Shown here: positions 1 through 9,003 of the stretch, in pieces
How positions within the stretch are numbered: position 1 is the stretch's first letter
Layout: the number at the start of each line of letters is the position of its first letter
NCBI RefSeq assembly: GCF_003719295.1
Contig: NZ_RFLW01000001.1
Span: 1,692,955 to 1,756,954, forward strand
DNA length: 64,000 nucleotides
Direction of reading: 5' to 3'
Origin: Haliea alexandrii
Lineage (GTDB): Bacteria > Pseudomonadota > Gammaproteobacteria > Pseudomonadales > Halieaceae
Made by a program: the position numbers and the translations under genes
The notes under the pieces: model-generated
What the model saw: the letters and a program-made list of their open reading frames with translations, nothing else
What the model was told of the DNA's origin: nothing
Databases searched by the model: none

Positions 1-464
1 GGCGCGGCGATACGTGAGTCGACGTGGCCGAGGTAGGCAAAGCCCGGTGCGAAGCCAATGGCATAGACGGTGTATTGGGTCGCGCAGTGCAGTGTGATCA
101 CCTCGGCCACAGTCAGGTCCGCCTCCCGCGCCAGGCGTTCCAGGTCAGCACCGGTTTCCGGGCTGTAGTACACGGGTAATTCGATCTCGCGGCCGCCGCC
201 ACCTGCGGTGGCGGCTTCGATGGTCCCTTGCAGCGCCTGCAAACGGTGCACAACGCTGAAATGGTCGGTGCGCAGGGCGTCGTAGATCACCAGCAGCGAG
301 GCATAGGACGGCACCAGGTCGATCAGGTCTTCCTGCAGGGCCGCCCGAGCCGCCTCAGCCGCGGCGCGAACCTGAGCCGCCTCGCGGGGGCCGGGGGGCG
401 CGGCGGCGTTCTCCTCCGCAAAGGAGATCAGCACGGCGTTTTCACCTGCATGTTTCAGCTGCAT
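1..464 (-). CDS. pxpB: 5-oxoprolinase subunit B (PxpB/KipI family), partial
   Basis: The reverse strand is open from an ATG at 464 to the left edge of the window, so the C-terminus is missing. I translated it by hand. It begins MQLKHAGENAVLISF and carries the family motif GFAPGFAYLG near residue 140, typical of the KipI/allophanate-hydrolase subunit 1 domain. In the PxpABC complex, ATP-dependent hydrolysis of 5-oxoproline to glutamate needs the B and C subunits. The start overlaps the end of pxpA by 10 bases, which indicates translational coupling. A pxpC gene is expected just beyond the left edge. The alternative ATG at 451 meets a stop after seven codons and is not usable. Confidence 0.88.
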   Translation of the reverse strand, partial: MQLKHAGENAVLISFAEENAAAPPGPREAAQVRAAAEAARAALQEDLIDLVPSYASLLVIYDALRTDHFSVVHRLQALQGTIEAATAGGGGREIELPVYYSPETGADLERLAREADLTVAEVITLHCATQYTVYAIGFAPGFAYLGHVDSRIAA

Positions 465-1204
465 GGGTGTTCCGAACTTCCCGAGGTCAACTGCTGTATC
501 TCCTCAATGGCCATGACCCCCTCGGGGTTGTCGCCGTGTACGCATAGAGAGTCCACGGCCAGGGCCAGCACCTTGCCCCCGCGGGTGGTGATGGTGCCGT
601 GATCGAGCAATTGCCGTACCTGGGCCAGCATGTGCTCACGATCGTGCACTGCGCCCGGCAGGCGGCGCGACAGCAGCCGGCCGTCGTCCGCGTAGCAACG
701 GTCGGCAAAGGCCTCGAACCGTAACGCAAGCCCGTGTTGCTGCGCTTCCTCGCGGTGGGCCTCAGCCTCGGGTGTCGCCTGTAGCATGAGCGCCAGGGGG
801 CGGTGGTAACTGGCAACGCTGCGCATGACCGCGGCACGCACGGCGGGATCGACCATCATGTCGTTATACAGCGCGCCGTGTGGCTTGACGTAGGCCACCT
901 GCAGATTGTGGCAGGCGGCCATGCCGTCCAGCGCGGCAATCTGATAGCGCAGGCTGCTGGCAAGTTCCTGCTCGCTCAGGGCCATGCTGCGCCGGCCGAA
1001 GCCCACCAGGTCCGGGTAGGCAGGGTGCGCGCCCACCTGCACCTCGTGGCGCGCGGCCAGCGCCAGTGTACGGTCGATGGTGAGCGGGTCGCCGGCGTGA
1101 AAGCCACAGGCGATATTGGCCTGGTCGATATGCGGCATAATGGCCTCGTCCATGCCCATGTGCCAGCTACCATAACTTTCGCCGAGGTCGCAGTTGAGGA
1201 GCAT
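455..1204 (-). CDS. pxpA: 5-oxoprolinase subunit A (LamB/YcsF family)
   Basis: This 249-residue protein has the usual length of PxpA/YcsF. The N-terminus shows the conserved LNCDLGES and NIACGFHAGDP motifs, and VKPHGALYN follows in the middle; these supply the family's conserved Asp and His residues. It is the metabolite-handling subunit of the cytoplasmic complex that reopens 5-oxoproline (a damage product of glutamine and glutamate) to glutamate. It lies upstream of pxpB with a 10-base overlap and downstream of a DUF1445 gene on the same strand, so the three probably form one transcript. Confidence 0.93.
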   Translation of the reverse strand: MLLNCDLGESYGSWHMGMDEAIMPHIDQANIACGFHAGDPLTIDRTLALAARHEVQVGAHPAYPDLVGFGRRSMALSEQELASSLRYQIAALDGMAACHNLQVAYVKPHGALYNDMMVDPAVRAAVMRSVASYHRPLALMLQATPEAEAHREEAQQHGLALRFEAFADRCYADDGRLLSRRLPGAVHDREHMLAQVRQLLDHGTITTRGGKVLALAVDSLCVHGDNPEGVMAIEEIQQLTSGSSEHPCS

Positions 1205-1233
1205 ACGGTGGTTTCCTGTGGTAAGGGGCGCGA

Positions 1234-2019
1234 TCAGAGCACGGCCAGCTGGCTATTGCGCAGGTCGGTGACCAGCATGCAGCCCGGGCTGTGGGTGATG
1301 GCAAGCGGCGGTTTTGCCTGCTCCAACGCGACCTGGGGCGTCACCCCGCAAGCCCAGAATACGGGCAATTCGTCTGCTGCAATTGTTACCGGATCGCCGT
1401 AGTCGGGCCGGTTGATGTCAGCGATGCCGATAAGGGCGGGGTCGCCGAGGTGTACCGGAGCGCCGTGCACCGAGGGAAAGCGGGTACAGATCTGCACTGC
1501 GCGAATCGCGTCGGCTGCGCGCATGGGACGCATGCTGACCACCATGTTACCGGCGAAAGGGCCTGCCGCTGTGCAGGGCAGGTTTGTGCGATACATGGGC
1601 ACGTTCACCCCCTCGGACACATTGCGTACATCCAGCCCGTCGGCGATCAACGCCTCCTCAAAGGAGAACGAGCAACCGAGCGCAAAGGTCACCAGATCGG
1701 GCTGCCAGAGGACGCTCAGGTCGCCGAGTTCGGTCTCGAAAACGCCGTTGCGAAACAGCCGGTAGCGGGGTACGTCGGTGCGAATATCGATGTCTCCGAG
1801 TGGCGGCAGGGCAGGGTCACCCGGGGCGGCGGCAACGGCAATGAGCGGGCAGGGCTTGGGGTTGGCCTGGCAGAAACGGAGGAAGTCGTTCGCCCAGGCT
1901 TCAGGTAGAATGACGATGTTGCACTGAACGAAGCCGGGCGCGCAGCCTGAGGTATTCCCCGTGTGCTCACCCGCGCGAATGCGCTGGCGCAGTGCTGCTG
2001 GTGTTGGCGAAGCGTGCAT
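1234..2019 (-). CDS. DUF1445 putative hydro-lyase / D-glutamate cyclase family
   Basis: This 261-residue protein matches the YcsI/DUF1445 family in length and in motifs such as [21 protein letters not shown] and [11 protein letters not shown]. Bacterial members are usually labelled putative hydro-lyase; the mitochondrial relative is a D-glutamate cyclase that interconverts D-glutamate and 5-oxo-D-proline. It sits 29 bases upstream of pxpA on the same strand, which fits a role in 5-oxoproline metabolism. The reaction is inferred from family and context and is not shown by the sequence alone. Confidence 0.85.
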   Translation of the reverse strand: MHASPTPAALRQRIRAGEHTGNTSGCAPGFVQCNIVILPEAWANDFLRFCQANPKPCPLIAVAAAPGDPALPPLGDIDIRTDVPRYRLFRNGVFETELGDLSVLWQPDLVTFALGCSFSFEEALIADGLDVRNVSEGVNVPMYRTNLPCTAAGPFAGNMVVSMRPMRAADAIRAVQICTRFPSVHGAPVHLGDPALIGIADINRPDYGDPVTIAADELPVFWACGVTPQVALEQAKPPLAITHSPGCMLVTDLRNSQLAVL

Positions 2020-2120
2020 CAGGATCCTCGCTGGGTTTGGATGGGCCTCGTGTCTGGAGCTGGCGGGCCGTATCCGGGATAATGCGCGGTTATATCAGTG
2101 CATCATAGTGGATTCACCTC

Positions 2121-2960
2121 ATGCTCGACCAGTTGTTGCAGGTACTCACGCCACGTTTTGTCAGTGAGGATGTGTTCATCGCCGACAACATGCACCCGCG
2201 GGCCCCGCGCGTGTTCGGCGGTCAGGTTTTGGCACAGGCCTTGCGTGCGGCCGCGGCCACTGTGCCGGTCGAGCGGGCGGTGCACTCCCAGCACGCCTAC
2301 TTCCTGCGCCCCGGAGATCCGGCCGAGTCGATCCGTCTGGAAGTGGATCGCGCGCTGGACGGGGGCAGCCTGAGTTCCCGGCGCGTGGTGGCCCTGCAGC
2401 GCGGCAAGCCGATACTGGTGTCATCGGTATCGTTCCAGACCACCGGTGCGAGTGCTGATTACCAGCGCACGGCACCCGAGGTGCCGCCGCCTGAGAGCCT
2501 CATCAGCGAGCGCCAGAAAGCGCTTGAAACCGGCGATTTCGATGATGCCTTTCCACTGGTCACGGGAGAAGATCTGGACGTACGCATGATCACCGTGGTC
2601 GACTGGCACAATCCGCGCCCATTGCCGCCGGTACTTTCTGCCTGGGTAAAGACCAACGGCTGCCTGAACGAGCCGGACGCCGTTCATGCCAGCCTGCTGG
2701 CCTATTTTTCCGACACGCTGTTGATCGACGTTTGCCTCGCTGCCACCGGTCGCTCTTACCTGCGTGATGACATTCAACTGGCGAGCCTGGATCACGCGCT
2801 GTGGTTTCACGGCCCCATCAGGGCGGATGAGTGGCTACTGCACACGGTGGAGGCGGAGCGCGTCGCCGCAGGTCGCGGTCTCGCCCACGGGCGTTTCTAT
2901 AATCGCGAAGGGGTGCTGGTAGCGTCCGCATCGCAGCAGGGCCTGATGCGAGCGCGCTGA
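2121..2960 (+). CDS. tesB: acyl-CoA thioesterase II
   Basis: This 279-residue protein has the double hot-dog fold sequence of TesB: HPRAPRVFGGQVLAQAL in the N-terminal half, and YFSDTLLID and SLDHALWFH in the second half. The Asp of YFSD (residue 198), the polar residues around SLDH, and Gln273 in SQQGLMR fit the Asp-Thr/Ser-Gln catalytic network of the family. It hydrolyses medium- to long-chain acyl-CoAs to free acids and CoA in the cytoplasm. It is divergent from the DUF1445 gene and followed after 72 bases by an acyl-CoA synthetase, which would catalyse the opposite activation step. Confidence 0.93.
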   Translation: MLDQLLQVLTPRFVSEDVFIADNMHPRAPRVFGGQVLAQALRAAAATVPVERAVHSQHAYFLRPGDPAESIRLEVDRALDGGSLSSRRVVALQRGKPILVSSVSFQTTGASADYQRTAPEVPPPESLISERQKALETGDFDDAFPLVTGEDLDVRMITVVDWHNPRPLPPVLSAWVKTNGCLNEPDAVHASLLAYFSDTLLIDVCLAATGRSYLRDDIQLASLDHALWFHGPIRADEWLLHTVEAERVAAGRGLAHGRFYNREGVLVASASQQGLMRAR

Positions 2961-3032
2961 TACATTGCCTCGCTGGATATCGCGTCTTATGATGGCGCGC
3001 TATCCCGCATAGCCAGCAGCAAGGATCGTGAC

Positions 3033-4607
3033 ATGCCACATCCAGCAATAACCGCAGAGACGTACCCCCACAAGCCAGCCATCATCATGGGCGCAACCGG
3101 CGAGGTAGTGACTTACGCCGAGCTCGACGAGCGCAGCAACCAGGCGGCTCAGTTGTTTCGCTCGCTGGGCCTGAAGAAAGGTGACCATATCGGCATGATG
3201 CTGGTGAACTGTCGCCAGTTCCTGGAAATCTGCTGGGGGGCCCAGCGAGCGGGGCTGATCTTCACGCCAATCAGTACCCACCTGAAACGTGATGAAACCG
3301 CTTATATCCTGGAAAACTGCGGGGCCAAGCTGTTCATCGCGTCTCACGCGCTGGCAGCTGTGGCAGGCGAAATTCTTGCGCTGGGCACCTCGCGCATCAA
3401 ACACTATTTGATGGTGGATGGTATTCTGGACGGCTACGAGTCCTGGGATGACAGCATTGGCCTGCAGCCGGCCGAGCGCATTGCGGACGAGGCCAATGGT
3501 GTGCCCATGCTCTACTCATCGGGCACCACCGGCAAGCCCAAGGGCGTATTCCTCCCACCGGCCAGCGACGACGTCAATGCGGTGCACCCGCTGGCAGGCA
3601 GTCTGGGTGCGGTGTTTGGTTTTGGTGAGGAAACGGTCTACCTGTCACCCGCGCCGCTCTATCACGCGGCACCCTTGCACTACAACATGATGACCCTGTA
3701 TCAGGGCGGCACCAGCGTGGTGATGGAGACGTTCGACGCCGAAGCTGCGCTGGCCCTCATTGAAGAGCACCGGGTAACACACAGCCAGTGGGTGCCCATC
3801 ATGTTTGTACGTATGCTGAAGCTGCCCGAGGACGTGCGCGCGCGGTACGATGTCAGCAGCATGCAATTTGCCATTCACGCTGCGGCCCCGTGCCCGATTG
3901 AAGTCAAGGAGCAGATGATCGCCTGGTGGGGCGAGGTCATCGTCGAGTACTACGCCGCCAGTGAGGGCATTGGTATCACGATGATCGACTCCGCCAACTG
4001 GCTCACCCACAAAGGTTCGGTGGGTCCCTCGCTGATGGGATCGGTACATGTGGTGGACGACGAAGGAAACGAACTGCCACCGGGTGAAATCGGCACCATT
4101 TACTTCAGCGGTGAACAGGTCCAGTTCAGCTATCACGACGAACCGGGCAAAACGGCTGAGGCTTTCAACGAACGTGGCTGGGCGACCACAGGTGATCTGG
4201 GCTACCTGGACAAGGACGGTTTCCTTTACCTCACAGACCGCAAGAACTTCATGATCATCAGTGGCGGTGTGAACATTTATCCGCAGGAAATCGAAAACCT
4301 CTTGATCACGCACGGCAAGGTGGCGGACGTTGCCGTGTTCGGTATTCCCAACGAGGAGTTTGGCGAGGAGGTGAAAGCCGTGGTTCAGCCCATGAACTGG
4401 GCGGATGCGACGGATGAGGTGGCGATCGAGATCATGGAGTGGCTGCGCGAGCGCCTTTCACACATCAAACTGCCGCGCTCCCTGGACTTCCATCAGCAGT
4501 TGCCGCGTATGGACAATGGCAAGCTGTACAAGCGCCATCTGGTAGAGGAATACCGCGGTGTGCACCGGGATTTGCCGGAGCAAGAGGACAAGGACAAGCC
4601 CTCCTGA
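3033..4607 (+). CDS. AMP-forming acyl-CoA synthetase
   Basis: This 524-residue member of the ANL superfamily would activate a carboxylic acid to its CoA thioester through an acyl-adenylate. The ATP-binding P-loop YSSGTTGKPKG is at residues 161-171, YYAASEGIG is the A5-type motif near residue 307, and TTGDLGYLDKDGFLYLTDR with the hinge follows in the C-terminal third. A Lys in NGKLYKRHL near the C-terminus is the catalytic lysine candidate. Length and motifs fit a FadD/crotonobetaine-CoA-ligase-like enzyme; the substrate cannot be read from the sequence. The start is the first ATG. Confidence 0.9.
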   Translation: MPHPAITAETYPHKPAIIMGATGEVVTYAELDERSNQAAQLFRSLGLKKGDHIGMMLVNCRQFLEICWGAQRAGLIFTPISTHLKRDETAYILENCGAKLFIASHALAAVAGEILALGTSRIKHYLMVDGILDGYESWDDSIGLQPAERIADEANGVPMLYSSGTTGKPKGVFLPPASDDVNAVHPLAGSLGAVFGFGEETVYLSPAPLYHAAPLHYNMMTLYQGGTSVVMETFDAEAALALIEEHRVTHSQWVPIMFVRMLKLPEDVRARYDVSSMQFAIHAAAPCPIEVKEQMIAWWGEVIVEYYAASEGIGITMIDSANWLTHKGSVGPSLMGSVHVVDDEGNELPPGEIGTIYFSGEQVQFSYHDEPGKTAEAFNERGWATTGDLGYLDKDGFLYLTDRKNFMIISGGVNIYPQEIENLLITHGKVADVAVFGIPNEEFGEEVKAVVQPMNWADATDEVAIEIMEWLRERLSHIKLPRSLDFHQQLPRMDNGKLYKRHLVEEYRGVHRDLPEQEDKDKPS

Positions 4608-4734
4608 CCACGTCGGGGCTGCCAGCAGAGCCGGTGTGCGGCGGTTTGGGTGCATAGCCTCTGGCCAGATTTAACCTGTATTGCCGGTGGCCTTTGCAGT
4701 ATCCTTGGAGGAGTCTCCGGCAAAGAGGTAGCCC

Positions 4735-6408
4735 ATGAGAACGTCCCGTAAACTCGCCCAGCTGGAACGCCAGATGGCGAGCTGTTCAAATTACGATGAG
4801 TGGCGTGAAGCCGCCATCGCGCACGACGAGCAGTCCGGCAAGCGCCGCTGGCGCGAGGTGGACCAGACGACGCAATACGACTACAGCCAGATCCGGCTGC
4901 GCCTCGACCGCTTGCGCAGCCTGCGCTCCCGCCACGATTATCAGGGCCTGCTGTTCACTCTCAACGAGGGCATTCACGGCAACATGGGTGGTATGGGGCG
5001 CAGCGCGCTCTACCAGAATGCCAAGTTCGGCACCAAGCATCTGATCGAACAGTACATTGACGAGGTGACCGATTCCCTGCGCTATCTTGCCGAGCTGGAG
5101 AGCGACGACGTCACCCTGCAGCAGAAGCTCGATTTCTTCTACCGTGCGAACATCTGCTTCGGTCGGTCAGCCCTGATGTTGAGTGGCGGCGGTGTGCTGG
5201 GTTTCTATCATCTGGGCGTGGTCAAGACGTTGCTGGAACAGGGCCTGCTGCCGCGTGTTATTTCCGGCTCCAGCGCGGGCTCTTTGGTGGCGGGCGTTGT
5301 GGGCTCCCACACGGACGAAGAGCTCCGGCATTTCTTCGATCCCGGCAACGTGCACTTCGAGGCGGAGCGTGAGGCGAGCGTTTTTTCACGCATGTTCTTC
5401 GGGCGCAATCCGCAAATTGATGTGCGCGACCTGGAGAACATTATCGCTCGCCTGATTCCGGAAATGACCTTTCAGGAAGCCTACGAAAAGACCGGGCGCC
5501 AGATCAGTATCACAGTTGCGCCGGCGGAAACACATCAGCGCTCGCGGCTGCTGAACGCCATTACGTCCCCCAACGTCTATGTGCGTTCGGCGGTGATGGC
5601 CTCCTGTGCGGTGCCCGGGGTATTCCCGCCCGTAATGCTGATGGCGAAGAACGTGCACGGCGAATCCCAACCCTACCTGCCGACGCGCAAGTGGGTTGAT
5701 GGCTCCATCGCCGACGACCTGCCGGCGAAGCGGCTGTCGCGGCTGTTCAGCACAAACCACTATATCGTCAGTATGGTGAACCCCATTGCCACGCCTTTTT
5801 TGCGCGGCAACCACAAGAGCAATGGCCTCAGTGCGGCCCTGGGCACTCTGGGCGTGGGTATTGGCCGCGAAGTGCTCAATTTCTACCGCGGTGTGGTGCA
5901 AAAGAACGGCGACAACTGGCCGCGCTTCAACCTGTTGATGAACGGCATTCACTCCCTGATTGACCAGGAGTACAGCGGCGACATCAACATTGTGCCCAGT
6001 TTCCGCTGGTATAATCCGGCGAAGATTCTGTCCCACCTGTCCGAGAAGGAGCTGGTGGCGCTGATGGAGGGGGGCGCGCACTCGGCTTTCCCCAACATTG
6101 AGGCCATACGCATCTGCACCAAGATCAGCCGGGCGATGGAAGAGATTCTCAATCGCTTCGAGTACGGCGACCTGCGCCCCGATAGCGAAAAATACCGTCG
6201 ACCGCGGGCTTCACGGCGCCGACCACCACCGACGCGGTCTGACCGTGAAGCGCAGCGCGAACAGCTGGCGGCACTTGATACTGCTCCGAAGAGCAAGCGT
6301 ACGAGCGCCAAGGCGCGGGTGAAGACCCGGCGCAAGAGCCCGTCGCGGTCAGCTGCCGCCTCGGCCAAGAAAGACACGTCGGGAGAGCCGGGGCGAGCAG
6401 TTGCATGA
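4735..6408 (+). CDS. patatin-like phospholipase with DUF3336 N-terminus
   Basis: This 557-residue protein has an N-terminal helical DUF3336-type region (residues 1-140) and a patatin domain. The oxyanion-hole loop GGGVLG is at 151-156, the nucleophile elbow GSSAG at 178-182 (Ser180), and the dyad aspartate in WVDGS at residue 322. It should be a serine acyl hydrolase acting on phospholipids or triacylglycerols, related to yeast TGL3/4/5-type lipases. The last 70 residues are very rich in Arg, Lys, Ser and Ala, unusual for the enzyme core and possibly a nucleic-acid- or membrane-binding tail. A likely Shine-Dalgarno (AAAGAGG) precedes the ATG. Confidence 0.9.
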   Translation: MRTSRKLAQLERQMASCSNYDEWREAAIAHDEQSGKRRWREVDQTTQYDYSQIRLRLDRLRSLRSRHDYQGLLFTLNEGIHGNMGGMGRSALYQNAKFGTKHLIEQYIDEVTDSLRYLAELESDDVTLQQKLDFFYRANICFGRSALMLSGGGVLGFYHLGVVKTLLEQGLLPRVISGSSAGSLVAGVVGSHTDEELRHFFDPGNVHFEAEREASVFSRMFFGRNPQIDVRDLENIIARLIPEMTFQEAYEKTGRQISITVAPAETHQRSRLLNAITSPNVYVRSAVMASCAVPGVFPPVMLMAKNVHGESQPYLPTRKWVDGSIADDLPAKRLSRLFSTNHYIVSMVNPIATPFLRGNHKSNGLSAALGTLGVGIGREVLNFYRGVVQKNGDNWPRFNLLMNGIHSLIDQEYSGDINIVPSFRWYNPAKILSHLSEKELVALMEGGAHSAFPNIEAIRICTKISRAMEEILNRFEYGDLRPDSEKYRRPRASRRRPPPTRSDREAQREQLAALDTAPKSKRTSAKARVKTRRKSPSRSAAASAKKDTSGEPGRAVA

Positions 6409-6435
6409 CGGTGTTGGCATGATTGAGGCGGAGGC

Positions 6436-6681
6436 GTGAAGGCGCCGGCGTTTTCGCGGGAACAGAAAGAGCGCATGGCGAGCAAGGTCAAGGGCTACCT
6501 GCGCGATGAATTGCAGCAGGAAATAGGCAGCTTTGATGCCGAATTCCTGGTGGACTTTCTGGCGGAAGAGCTCGGTCCCTATTTCTATAACCGTGGGCTG
6601 GCTGACGCCCGCGGTCTGCTCAACGAGAAAATGGCCGAGCTGGACTACCAGGTGCAGGAGCTGGAGCAGGCGGAGGATTAA
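6436..6681 (+). CDS. DUF2164 family protein
   Basis: This small 81-residue protein starts at GTG, 27 bases after the patatin gene. It is acidic and helical, with the pattern YLRDELQQEIGSFDAEFLVDF followed by YFYNRGLADA, which I recognise as the DUF2164 family. Its function is unknown. No signal peptide or membrane segment is visible. It probably shares the transcript of the patatin-like gene. The convergent flavin reductase gene ends 3 bases beyond it. Confidence 0.8.
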   Translation: MKAPAFSREQKERMASKVKGYLRDELQQEIGSFDAEFLVDFLAEELGPYFYNRGLADARGLLNEKMAELDYQVQELEQAED

Positions 6682-6684
6682 CGC

Positions 6685-7317
6685 TCAGTCAATGGGTCTC
6701 GGCGGCAGGTCCGGTTTCGCATAGGCCATGCGGCGCACGCGCGAAGTCGTGTAATAGCTGTCCAGCCCGCTCAGGGCCACGCTGTCCGCGGCATTGATAT
6801 CGACGGCACCATCCTCGCCCAATGCCTCGTCAGGCACATCAACCAGTACCACTTCCCCAATCACCAGATGCGTATCGTTGATTTGCAGATGGTGATGTTC
6901 GCGCAGCTCCAGGCCCATGCGCACGGTGGCTTCGCGCACGAAAGGTGCTGCAAACCCCGTCACCCAATGCTCGCCGAGTCCGGTCGCGGTAAATTCGGAC
7001 TGCTCTCGTGGATATCTCGCTGCGGTCTGGTGGGCCGCTTCAATGAAGTTCTGTTGCACGTGGTTGATGGTGTAGCACCGCGTGTCGAGAATATTTTCCA
7101 GCGTGTGGCGCTCAACCGGGCTGGGACGCACGATCAATGCCAGCAGGGGCGGGTGTGAGCCGAGGTGAACCACGGAGCTGATGATGGCCAGGTTGCTGTT
7201 GCCGGCGGCATCGGCGGTACCCACCAGGTTGGCGGGCTTGAAGCCACTCAGGGAGTTGATAAACGCGGCGCGGTAGCGAGACCCCATCGCGCCGATATCG
7301 TGTGCGGTGAAATGCAT
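6685..7317 (-). CDS. flavin reductase-like (FMN-binding split barrel) protein
   Basis: This 210-residue protein fits the flavin-reductase-like domain family, with SLSGFKPANLVGTAD near the N-terminus and SHPPLLALIVRPSP followed by HTLENIL in the central barrel. Such proteins bind FMN and reduce flavin or act as flavoprotein oxidoreductases; the partner is unknown. It lies directly upstream (minus strand) of a DUF393 thiol protein gene, with the DUF393 gene ending 9 bases before it, so the two are probably co-transcribed with that gene first. Confidence 0.83.
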   Translation of the reverse strand: MHFTAHDIGAMGSRYRAAFINSLSGFKPANLVGTADAAGNSNLAIISSVVHLGSHPPLLALIVRPSPVERHTLENILDTRCYTINHVQQNFIEAAHQTAARYPREQSEFTATGLGEHWVTGFAAPFVREATVRMGLELREHHHLQINDTHLVIGEVVLVDVPDEALGEDGAVDINAADSVALSGLDSYYTTSRVRRMAYAKPDLPPRPID

Positions 7318-7326
7318 GTGTGCTTC

Positions 7327-7701
7327 CTATGAGGAGTACAGGCGCCGGTAGCGGCGCTCAGCCCAGAGCCGGTAAACCCGATCGGCTACGGGGCGTATCA
7401 GCGGCCAGCGCAGCCAGCGCCACAGGGGGCCCAGCCGGGTGTGTTGCCAGGCCGCAACGTTGGCATCAATGCCGGTTAGCCATTGGCCTTCCGCCGTGCG
7501 CAGGTGCAGCGTTTTCAGCAGCGTGTCCCGCGATGGCAGGGCGTCTGCGGGCACTGAACCGTCTGTCGGCTCCAGACTATTGACGGGCGGCAGGCAGTGA
7601 ATATCTGCGAGCTGCAGCTGCGCATCACACAACTGGCCAAGTTTTGCCATTTCACGCGTGCACAAAGGGCAGTGCCCATCGTAATAGAGTGTATCGGGCA
7701 T
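7327..7701 (-). CDS. DUF393 thiol-disulfide oxidoreductase-like protein
   Basis: This 124-residue protein starts at the ATG at 7701; upstream in-frame codons lack family similarity. It opens with DTLYYDGHCPLCTREM, the CPxC redox-like motif of the DUF393 (YuxK/DCC) family, and contains WLTGIDANVAAW in the middle, also typical. It is probably a small cytoplasmic thiol protein. The flavin reductase-like gene follows on the same strand. Confidence 0.85.
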   Translation of the reverse strand: MPDTLYYDGHCPLCTREMAKLGQLCDAQLQLADIHCLPPVNSLEPTDGSVPADALPSRDTLLKTLHLRTAEGQWLTGIDANVAAWQHTRLGPLWRWLRWPLIRPVADRVYRLWAERRYRRLYSS

Positions 7702-7803
7702 GGTAGTGTGCCGCCGCTGGTGATGGATGTGCCTCCATGTACGCGTGGTGGCGCCTGCTGGATGCATCTTGGCGGCGACTCAGGGCGGTCGCCACCACAC
7801 ATG

Positions 7804-8823
7804 TCAGCGGATGAGGTCAACGGCCAGCTGTGACAGGGGCCCCACCAGATTCGCCCTCGCGTCGGCTTCCTGGCTGGAGGCGGTGCCGATTAGCGCGCGC
7901 TTCTTGATACCCTGCACGATGGCGGCCAGGCGAAACAGCGAAAAGGTCAGGTAGAAGTTCCAGTTCTCGATTCCCGTGCGCCCGGTGCGTTCGCAGTAGC
8001 GCGCAATGTATTCCTCGTCCGTGGGAATACCCAGTGACGCACGGTCGACCCCGGCCAATCCTTTCATGCTGCTGTCGCGCGGCAGCATCCATGCCATGCA
8101 CTGGTTGGCGAGGTCGGCGAGGGGGTGGCCGAGGGTGGAAAGCTCCCAGTCGAGCAGGGCAATCACGCGCGGCTCGGTGGGGTGGAACATCATGTTGTCC
8201 AGCCGGTAGTCGCCGTGTACCAGGCTCACGGTGCCGTCGTCCGCCGGCATGTTCGCCGGCAGCCAGGTCAGCAGGGTTTCCATATTGGCCACGGTTTCTG
8301 TTTCGGAGGCACGGTATTGTCGGGTCCAGCGCGCCAGCTGACGTTCGAAGTAGTTCCCGGGTTTGCCGTAGTCAGACAGGCCCACCGCGTCCACGTCGAC
8401 ATTGTGCAGCGCTGCCATGGTCGCGTTCATGGCATCGTAGATTGCACTGCGCTCCGCGTTGTCTGCGGCATCCGGCAGTACCGGGTCCCATAGGATACGG
8501 CCTTCCATGTATTCCATGACGTAGAACATCGAGCCAATGACCGATTCGTCTTCACACAACACGTGGGTTCGGGGCACGGGCACGTCCGTATTCTGCAGCG
8601 CACTGATGACCCGGAATTCACGGTCGACCGCGTGGGCAGAGGGCAGCAGCTCACCCGGCGGTTTCCGCCGCAGCACATAGGAGCGCCCGCCCGCGGTCAG
8701 CTTGAATGTGGGGTTTGATTGTCCGCCGGGGAATTTCTCTGCGGTGAGGCTGTCATCCATGTTGGGCAGGTGGTCTGCCAGGTAGGCAGAGAGACGCTTG
8801 GTGTCCAGTTGCTGCGAGCTCAT
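7804..8823 (-). CDS. APH-type phosphotransferase family protein (ACAD10/11 N-terminal-like)
   Basis: This protein of about 339 residues has the aminoglycoside-phosphotransferase/kinase fold: SNPTFKLTAGGRSYVLRRKPPG (ATP-binding Lys), the catalytic loop VHGDYRLDNMMFH, and LLDWELSTLGHPLADLA supplying the metal-binding Asp. This subgroup resembles the kinase domain of ACAD10/11, which phosphorylates 4-hydroxy-acyl-CoAs before their oxidation, and is common beside acyl-CoA genes. The start at 8823 is preferred because AAGGG lies 6 bases upstream. It is divergent from the acyl-CoA synthetase at 9004. Confidence 0.88.
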   Translation of the reverse strand: MSSQQLDTKRLSAYLADHLPNMDDSLTAEKFPGGQSNPTFKLTAGGRSYVLRRKPPGELLPSAHAVDREFRVISALQNTDVPVPRTHVLCEDESVIGSMFYVMEYMEGRILWDPVLPDAADNAERSAIYDAMNATMAALHNVDVDAVGLSDYGKPGNYFERQLARWTRQYRASETETVANMETLLTWLPANMPADDGTVSLVHGDYRLDNMMFHPTEPRVIALLDWELSTLGHPLADLANQCMAWMLPRDSSMKGLAGVDRASLGIPTDEEYIARYCERTGRTGIENWNFYLTFSLFRLAAIVQGIKKRALIGTASSQEADARANLVGPLSQLAVDLIR

Positions 8824-9003
8824 GATCATCCCTTGGCTTGTGTTATTCAACGTGTAGTCTGGCGCGCTGCGCGGCGTGCCACAATGACGCGGGGCGACAA
8901 TATTGTTGACCTGCGCCGACATCGTGGACGAGCGTTGAGCACACCAAGCGGTCGGGGTATGCTGCCGCTTCCTCACCAGCAGAAGTCTAACAGAGGTTTT
9001 ACT

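Noticed and set aside
6685-7317. Flavin reductase-like protein as the reductase partner of the HsaA-like hydroxylase
   Set aside because: It is about 49 kb away, pairs with a DUF393 gene, and nothing links the two.
8719-9003. Longer start for the acyl-CoA synthetase
   Set aside because: The extra 95 codons overlap the divergent phosphotransferase gene and show no family similarity; GTG 9004 has a good ribosome site.
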